Assembly: GCA_021604865.1 (NCBI GenBank)
Contig: BQJU01000011.1
Location: 1 to 64,000, forward strand
Length of the DNA stretch: 64,000 nt
Source of the DNA: Saprospiraceae bacterium
GTDB lineage: Bacteria > Bacteroidota > Bacteroidia > Chitinophagales > Saprospiraceae
Direction: 5' to 3'
Shown here: positions 59,205 to 64,000 of the stretch, piece after piece
Numbering within the stretch: position 1 is the first letter of the stretch
Layout of the letters: each line of letters begins with the position of its first letter
The notes under the pieces: generated by a model
The model's database searches: none
What the model was told of the DNA's origin: nothing
What the model saw: the letters and a program-made list of their open reading frames with translations, nothing else
Position numbers and translations under genes: made by a program

Positions 59205-61964
59205 TTAAAAATCAAAAGCAAGATTCACAATGCGTTCTTGTTGTTCATCGTGCGCTTTTTTGTAACCCGTTGCCGGCGAGGCGCTCGATTTACGGCTGAT
59301 TCTTGTGATTTCTACTCCCAGGTTTAATTTTTTGTTCAAAAATGCCGCTTTAATGTACTGCCAGCTACCCATATTGGAAGGCTCTTCCTGTACCCAGTAC
59401 ACCTTTGCCTTAGCATATTTTTTGAGCAACTTTTTAATTTGATCCACTGGCAAGGGATAAAGTTGTTCCACTCTGGCGAGGGCAATGTCATCGCGTTCCT
59501 CCTTCTTTTTGCGGTCTAGCAAATCATAATATACCTTTCCAGTACACAAAATAAGGCGTTTGACTTTATTCCCCGAACGAGGACCTACCATCGAGTCATC
59601 GATCAACTCCTGGAAAGCTTTGCCTTTTTCAAATTCTTCCAGTTCCGACACAACTTCCGGGTGTCGCAATAATGATTTAGGAGACATCACCACCAGTGGT
59701 TTACGGAAGGGGCGCTCCAGCTGTCTGCGCAACAAATGAAAAAAGTTGGCTGGCGTGGTCACATTAGCAACCGTCATATTAAAATTTGCACAGGCTTGTA
59801 AAAAGCGTTCCAAACGAGCGCTGGAGTGTTCAGGTCCTTGTCCTTCATAGCCATGCGGCAATAACATAACCAGACCACTCATCCGTTGCCACTTGGTCTC
59901 GGCAGCAGTAATGTATTGATCAACAATAGTCTGGGCACCATTATAAAAATCACCAAATTGGGCTTCCCAGATCACCAATGAATCCGGTGTAGCTAGTGAA
60001 TAGCCATATTCAAAACCCAATACAGCAAATTCTGACAATAGGGAGTTAAAAATCCGGAATTTCCCTTGCCCCTTGTCCATATTATCCAGGCGATTAAACT
60101 CTTCCTGAGTTTCGGTATCAGTCAGTACAGCATGACGATGAGAAAAGGTGCCTCTTCTGACATCCTGGCCGCTCATACGTACATCCCTGCCATCCAATAA
60201 AATGCTACCATAAGCCAGCAATTCGGCCATCGCCCAATCGAGTTTATTATCATCCAGCAATTTTTGTTTGCTAGTCAGCAATCGATTCACCTTTTTCAGG
60301 TGGTTAAAGCCCTTAGGCAGCGTCATTAGATGTTTGATGATTTTATCTCGCTGCTTTTTTTCGATGCCGGTTGGTGGTGACGTTTCAAAATCGGCTGGAT
60401 CAGTGGTTTTTTTCAATTTACGCCACGCCTCTTCAGGGGCCTGATATTCGTAATCCAGTGGTTTTTCTTTGACATCATCGAGACGCTCCTGAAGAAAACC
60501 CCAGAAAACATTTTCCATTTCATCAGCCAGATCTTTTTCTACATCACCTCGGGCCACCAAGCGCTCCGAGTAGATCTCCCGGGGATTCTTGTGGTTTTTG
60601 ATGATCTCATACATGCCCGGCTGAGTAAATTGCGGGTCATCCGCTTCATTGTGGCCGTGTTTGCGATAACACACCATATCTATAAACACATCCGAATTGA
60701 ATTCCTGCCGATATTGCATAGCCAATTCCACCACAAATAAGACGGCTTCCGGATCGTCACCATTGACATGAAATACCGGTGCCTGTACCATATTGGCCGC
60801 GCCGGTACAGTAAGTAGAAGACCGGGCATCATCAAAGTTGGTGGTAAAACCAATCTGGTTATTGATCACAAAATGTACGGTGCCGCCAGTATAATACCCT
60901 TCCAATTTGCTCATTTGTACCGTCTCATACACCACCCCCTGGCCGGCTACAGCGGCATCACCGTGAATCAATATCGGCAAAATCCGGTCGTAATCACTAT
61001 TATAAAGAATATCCGCTTTGGCTCTGGAAAATCCTTCTACCACAGGATCTACCGATTCTAGGTGGGAAGGGTTAGGGGCCAATTTGAGGTGCACTGTTTT
61101 CCCGGAAGGCGTTTCCACTTGTGAAGAAAAACCCAGATGGTACTTCACATCTCCATCTCCAAAACTCAGGTTAGGATTAGCAATACCTTCAAATTCGTTA
61201 AAGATCTGGGAATAGGTTTTACCCATAATGTTGGCCAATACATTCAGCCTGCCACGGTGAGCCATACCGAATATGATCTCCTCCACATTCATCTCTGCCG
61301 CCAGATTGATTATGCCATCTAACGCCACAATCGTCGTTTCTCCTCCTTCTAGTGAGAAACGCTTTTGACCGATATATTTTTTTCCCAAAAACTCTTCAAA
61401 AACAACTGAACCGATCAGCTTTTCCAAGATTCGGCGCTTCTTTTCCAGGGGAATATCATAAGCATTATCCGGATGGTGGCGCTCAATGCGGGTCCGAATC
61501 CACCGTCGCTGCTCCCGATTATCAATGTGCTGGTAGTCAAAACCGATATTGCCACAATATACTTTGCGCATGTGGCTAATAATTTCCCGTAAAGTAGCAT
61601 TTTCCATTTCTACCTCACGTCCCACTGCAAATCGACTATCCAGATCCACCTCTGACAACCCAAAATCTTCCAAATTGAGATTGGGACTGCGGTCGCGACG
61701 TGGTCGTATCGGATTGGTTGTCGACAAGAGGTGCCCCCGGTTTCGAAAGGCTTTGATCAGTGAATAAACCTGAAACTCTTTGACACTTGGTGCTACCGCA
61801 GTTGCTCCATTGGAACTGTGCCCGTTGTTGGCATGGGCAAAATCAAACCCAGAAAAAAAGGTCCTCCAACTCTCCTCTATTTGTTCAGGGTTGACCTGAA
61901 ACTTCTCATACATTGAGTCGATAAAAGAAGGATGAGCATTGGCTATAAAAGAATAATCGCTCAT
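59205..61964 (-). CDS. sucA: 2-oxoglutarate dehydrogenase E1 component
   Basis: A 919-aa thiamine-diphosphate enzyme, the E1 of the TCA-cycle 2-oxoglutarate dehydrogenase complex. It has the E1 N-terminal block (FIDSMYEKFQVNPEQIEESW) and, in the TPP region, GMAHRGRLNVLANIMGK, KYHLGF, PNPSHLESVDPVVEGF and HGDAAVAGQGVVYE. The C-terminal domain has QFGDFYNGAQ and LPHGYEGQGPEHSSARLERF. Length fits the family. The usual neighbour sucB (E2) is absent on both sides. LipA (19946) makes the cofactor of that E2. Cytoplasmic. Confidence 0.97.
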   Translation of the reverse strand: MSDYSFIANAHPSFIDSMYEKFQVNPEQIEESWRTFFSGFDFAHANNGHSSNGATAVAPSVKEFQVYSLIKAFRNRGHLLSTTNPIRPRRDRSPNLNLEDFGLSEVDLDSRFAVGREVEMENATLREIISHMRKVYCGNIGFDYQHIDNREQRRWIRTRIERHHPDNAYDIPLEKKRRILEKLIGSVVFEEFLGKKYIGQKRFSLEGGETTIVALDGIINLAAEMNVEEIIFGMAHRGRLNVLANIMGKTYSQIFNEFEGIANPNLSFGDGDVKYHLGFSSQVETPSGKTVHLKLAPNPSHLESVDPVVEGFSRAKADILYNSDYDRILPILIHGDAAVAGQGVVYETVQMSKLEGYYTGGTVHFVINNQIGFTTNFDDARSSTYCTGAANMVQAPVFHVNGDDPEAVLFVVELAMQYRQEFNSDVFIDMVCYRKHGHNEADDPQFTQPGMYEIIKNHKNPREIYSERLVARGDVEKDLADEMENVFWGFLQERLDDVKEKPLDYEYQAPEEAWRKLKKTTDPADFETSPPTGIEKKQRDKIIKHLMTLPKGFNHLKKVNRLLTSKQKLLDDNKLDWAMAELLAYGSILLDGRDVRMSGQDVRRGTFSHRHAVLTDTETQEEFNRLDNMDKGQGKFRIFNSLLSEFAVLGFEYGYSLATPDSLVIWEAQFGDFYNGAQTIVDQYITAAETKWQRMSGLVMLLPHGYEGQGPEHSSARLERFLQACANFNMTVANVTTPANFFHLLRRQLERPFRKPLVVMSPKSLLRHPEVVSELEEFEKGKAFQELIDDSMVGPRSGNKVKRLILCTGKVYYDLLDRKKKEERDDIALARVEQLYPLPVDQIKKLLKKYAKAKVYWVQEEPSNMGSWQYIKAAFLNKKLNLGVEITRISRKSSASPATGYKKAHDEQQERIVNLAFDF

Positions 61965-62393
61965 AATTAGTTTTAATTTTTGACAATCACAGGAACTTAC
62001 CGGCCTGCCTCACTCGTACTCCAAAAAAAATATTTTACCCTATTAGAACAAATGAAACTCAAATAAGAGCAATCAAAACGATATTATCATGTTCTTATTA
62101 CGGATAAATTACAAAATTGGTGCAATTAAAGAGGGCTTTTGGAAAAAAACAAGTTTTTGTAGCGATTCTTACCGATATTTTATGATCTGGTAGCTTTTTG
62201 TTGTCTGGGCGTGCCCCTGCCTTCACTTTTTCGTATAAGACGCCAACTGCCAGGGCAGGGTCGGTCCCTTCCGTGTGTGGCATTCGCCGTAGCCGTAATA
62301 GGCCGCCCTCCTTCGGTCGGTCGCACTCCAGGCACCTCACGCAGCAGCCGTATGATAGTAAAACAAATGTGCTGATGATCCACCAGCAAAAAA
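61965..62393. other. Intergenic region with a GC-rich element
   Basis: A 429-bp gap. From 61965 to about 62190 it is AT-rich, the leader side of sucA. From about 62196 to 62356 the base composition jumps to clearly GC-rich with many short inverted words (see the element entry). No supported protein. Confidence 0.5.
62196..62356. other. GC-rich non-coding element with short inverted repeats
   Basis: About 160 bp, much richer in GC than its surroundings. It contains the palindrome-like GGGCGTGCCC, a CTGCC-AG-GGCAG hairpin with a pairing partner CCCTGCC upstream, and repeated GGTCGGTC/CGGTCGGTCG words. Overlapping frames on both strands give Arg/Gly/Pro-rich nonsense peptides. It resembles a dispersed element I recall from Bacteroidota intergenic regions, but only one copy is present here. 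It could be a structured RNA or a repeat. Confidence 0.45.
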
Positions 62394-63122
62394 TTAACGA
62401 TACCGGGAGCCAAAAACAAATCCACGGCGACCACAGGTACTCTTGGCGATGCCCCCGACTCCAAAGCTAAGCTCCAGATAAATCGTAGCCCGGAATGGGT
62501 TGGTTGGTTTGTAGGAATCATAAGAGCGGTAAAAGGCCGGAAAACCATCTTTTTCGCCTTCCGAGGAAACCATATCTGTCAGGGCGTATTCCAGACGCAT
62601 CCCTATTTTAAAGGTAGAAATTTCCGAGCCAAAGAGAAAGCTGCCCAAACCAGCCACGGCAGAGTAATAGGTATCTTCATATTTGCCCTCTGTATCCAGA
62701 CGAGTCGGACCAAAAGTCTGGTCTATTTCGCGAATAGCGGTCATTTTGGGCCCTAATTCAAAAAAGGCGCCTCCATTTGTATAAAAGCGATACAATAAAT
62801 AGAGATCAAGGGCATCCCATTCCAGTGAATTGACAAAGTTTTCGCCCACCAAATTATCGAGGAAGGTAATGTCTTGCTGGTGTTTAGTAAATAAGGCTTC
62901 TATATTGATGCCACTATGGTCACCAATATTTAGTCCCACTACTCCCCCATAAGTCAGGGCTGTATTTAGCTTGTATTCGTGGCTATTGTCGTTGGCAATA
63001 TTGCTATTGAGGTAGCCAGTGAGACCAAACATGGCCTTACCGCCTACTTCCAACCAAAGTTGAGCGGACAGGCTAAAAGTGACGCAAGAGAACAAGAGAA
63101 TAAGCAAGTTGGCTTTTTTCAT
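62394..63122 (-). CDS. Outer-membrane beta-barrel protein
   Basis: A 242-aa exported protein from the ATG at 63122 (the frame is open to 63209). Signal peptide MKKANLLILLFSCVTFSLSAQ. The mature part is a small barrel of the PorT/OmpX-like kind: WLEVGGKAMFGLTGYLNSNI, NIGDHSGINIEALFTKHQQD, and IGMRLEYALTDMVSSEGEKD. The last 20 residues after LELSFGVGG (KSTCGRRGFVFGSRYR) are basic and not barrel-like, so the end may have been changed; it borders the GC-rich element. Function unknown. Confidence 0.72.
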   Translation of the reverse strand: MKKANLLILLFSCVTFSLSAQLWLEVGGKAMFGLTGYLNSNIANDNSHEYKLNTALTYGGVVGLNIGDHSGINIEALFTKHQQDITFLDNLVGENFVNSLEWDALDLYLLYRFYTNGGAFFELGPKMTAIREIDQTFGPTRLDTEGKYEDTYYSAVAGLGSFLFGSEISTFKIGMRLEYALTDMVSSEGEKDGFPAFYRSYDSYKPTNPFRATIYLELSFGVGGIAKSTCGRRGFVFGSRYR

Positions 63123-63296
63123 TGTGTGTAGTTTTTTCAGATTGAGGAAAAGAGTGTTGTTTCGCAGAGGTCCTGGATGGCTACCCATTGACCTACCCCT
63201 ACGAAGCAACTTTAATATGTATTTGATACAATTTAAGAAAGAAACGCTGTATTCAAATCCCTAAAAGTTTTCTATTCGAAAATATTTAAACCAAAC

Positions 63297-63327
63297 TTTT
63301 CTTTTTTTAGGAAAAAAGGTATCTTTG
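63297..63327 (+). promoter_or_regulatory. Promoter of rpsT
   Basis: TATCTTTG at 63320-63327 is an exact TAnnTTTG match; TTTT at 63297-63300, 19 nt upstream, is an imperfect -33. The leader to 63375 is about 40 nt. Confidence 0.65.
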
Positions 63328-63374
63328 CAGTCCGATTTTTTGAGTGGAAAATTTATTAGTAGAAAAATCATTGT

Positions 63375-63629
63375 ATGGCACACCATAAATCAGCGAAAAA
63401 ACGGATTCGCCAGGACGAAAAGAAGCGCTTGCATAACCGTTATTATAAAAAGACGGCCCGAACAGCTATTAAGAAGCTTCGGGAAATGGAAGACAAGAAA
63501 GAGGCAACGGACTTTTTACCTAAAGTTGTCAGCATGGTTGACAAACTGGCCAAGCGTAATACCTGGCATAAAAACCGGGCTTCAAACCTAAAGAGTAAAC
63601 TGACTCGTTTTGTCAATAGCCTGAACTAG
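63375..63629 (+). CDS. rpsT: 30S ribosomal protein S20
   Basis: An 84-aa basic ribosomal protein that binds 16S rRNA in the small subunit. [20 protein letters not shown] at the start and [20 protein letters not shown] at the end are typical. Length is normal. A frame in another phase from 63325 overlaps it and is a shadow. Own promoter and a strong terminator at 63655-63697. Confidence 0.97.
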   Translation: MAHHKSAKKRIRQDEKKRLHNRYYKKTARTAIKKLREMEDKKEATDFLPKVVSMVDKLAKRNTWHKNRASNLKSKLTRFVNSLN

Positions 63630-63654
63630 GCAATTTGTCAATTGACGTTTCTGT

Positions 63655-63697
63655 AACGCGTGTATTTTCTCAGTGAAAATACACGCGTTCTTTTTTT
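63655..63697 (+). terminator. Terminator of rpsT
   Basis: Perfect 15-bp stem (63655-63669 with 63675-63689, loop of 5) followed by CTTTTTTT. Confidence 0.93.
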
Positions 63698-63700
63698 GTC

Positions 63701-63731
63701 TTGCACGAACGAACATTCATTCGTATCTTCG
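63701..63731 (+). promoter_or_regulatory. Promoter of paaE
   Basis: TTG at 63701-63703 lies 20 nt before TATCTTCG (63724-63731), one mismatch from TAnnTTTG. The operator-like site at 63709-63724 fills the spacer and touches the -7 element. Confidence 0.55.
63709..63724. promoter_or_regulatory. Operator-like site of paaE, related to the paaABC palindrome
   Basis: ACGAACATTCATTCGT matches the paaABC operator at 13 of 16 positions. It has the same outer half-sites ACGAA and TTCGT but a less symmetric centre. It lies 33 bp before the paaE start. Confidence 0.65.
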
Positions 63732-63757
63732 TTTATCGCAAAATCAAGTAAATACAC

Positions 63758-64000
63758 ATGCCCAGATTTTATTCTTTACGTGTTAACGATATACGGCGGG
63801 AAACCACCGACTGCGTCTCCGTAGCGCTCAGCATTCCCGAACAAAACAGGGATGAATTCAACTTTGTCCAAGGCCAGTACCTAACTATGAAAGCCGTCAT
63901 TAATGGCGAAGAGGTGCGCCGCTCCTACTCTATCTGTAGTAGTCCCACAGAGGGTGAATTGAGGGTGGCGATCAAAGAGGTATTTAGCGGACAGTTTTCG
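63758..64000 (+). CDS. paaE: Phenylacetyl-CoA epoxidase reductase subunit PaaE (5' part, cut by window end)
   Basis: The first 81 codons of a gene that runs out of the window. The product starts MPRFYSLRVNDIRRETTDCV, then FVQGQYLTMK and the FAD-binding motif RRSYSICSSP, followed by VAIKEVFSGQFS. This is the N-terminal FAD domain of the PaaE/PaaK ferredoxin-NADP reductase-like subunit that passes electrons from NADPH to the PaaA di-iron site. The ferredoxin domain expected at the C-terminus is outside the window, so a related oxidoreductase (for example Hmp-like) is not wholly excluded. The operator site shared with paaABC supports the call. Confidence 0.85.
   Translation, partial: MPRFYSLRVNDIRRETTDCVSVALSIPEQNRDEFNFVQGQYLTMKAVINGEEVRRSYSICSSPTEGELRVAIKEVFSGQFS

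Noticed and set aside
62098-62548. Arg/Gly-rich frames on both strands
   Set aside because: They read through the GC-rich element and into the barrel gene; several overlapping frames with no domain point to non-coding DNA.

Overview
The window looks like chromosomal DNA of a member of the Bacteroidota, most likely of the Saprospiria (Saprospiraceae-like). Reasons: type IX secretion system (T9SS) parts (PorP/SprF at 53.5 kb, PorV-like at 57.7 kb), T9SS cargo with both kinds of C-terminal sorting domain (14.4-19.9 kb and 27.8-28.9 kb), many secreted or lipoprotein products, AT-rich leaders without clear Shine-Dalgarno sequences, and promoters of the Bacteroidota TTTG / TAnnTTTG type at several genes. 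The genus is an inference. No rRNA, tRNA, CRISPR array, transposase or prophage was seen; this is mostly core chromosome with some accessory genes.

Layout. 0-0.6 kb: hairpin-rich non-coding DNA. 0.6-8.2 kb: an SDR epimerase and a peptide-type ABC importer operon (two binding lipoproteins, two permeases, no ATPase). 8.4-14 kb: HU, a cystathionine gamma-synthase/lyase, a glucosaminidase-like protein without its catalytic Glu, an SH3 protein, dprA and an alkaline phosphatase lipoprotein. 14.4-19.9 kb: a 1816-aa T9SS cargo protein with 22 repeats of about 51 aa. 19.9-31 kb: lipA, an XRE regulator, an ECF sigma factor, a subtilase-SPOR fusion, a rhomboid protease, thymidine kinase and two von Willebrand A proteins. 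31.2-38.6 kb: purH, coaX, an outer-membrane protein, two paralogous TPR-like envelope proteins and upp. 38.7-43.3 kb: a deacetylase-like protein, a four-gene operon built around a Rab-like GTPase, and a trypsin-like protease with a zinc ribbon. 43.5-45.6 kb: paaABC of aerobic phenylacetate breakdown. 45.6-46.4 kb: repeat-rich non-coding DNA. 46.4-54.6 kb: serine hydrolase, AraC regulator, PDZ-hydrolase, kinase-like protein, biotin carrier, AtpZ-like protein, bactofilin and PorP/SprF. 55.1-64 kb: thioredoxin-SPOR protein, hutI behind a 15-bp tandem repeat, PorV-like protein, sucA, a beta-barrel protein, rpsT and the start of paaE at the window edge.

How the genes fit together. The paaABC oxygenase genes and the paaE reductase gene lie 18 kb apart on opposite strands, yet each has the same kind of 16-bp palindromic site over its promoter (45634-45649 and 63709-63724; 13 of 16 bases shared). 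This points to one repressor, not encoded here. The best candidate for a poorly described system is the operon at 40094-42188: a coiled-coil protein, a protein that resembles the front half of certain bacterial OmpA-family proteins and ends in a longin/roadblock-like region, a Rab-like GTPase with Glu at the switch-II Gln position, and a 107-aa protein. The last three open reading frames overlap one another, so they are probably translated together.
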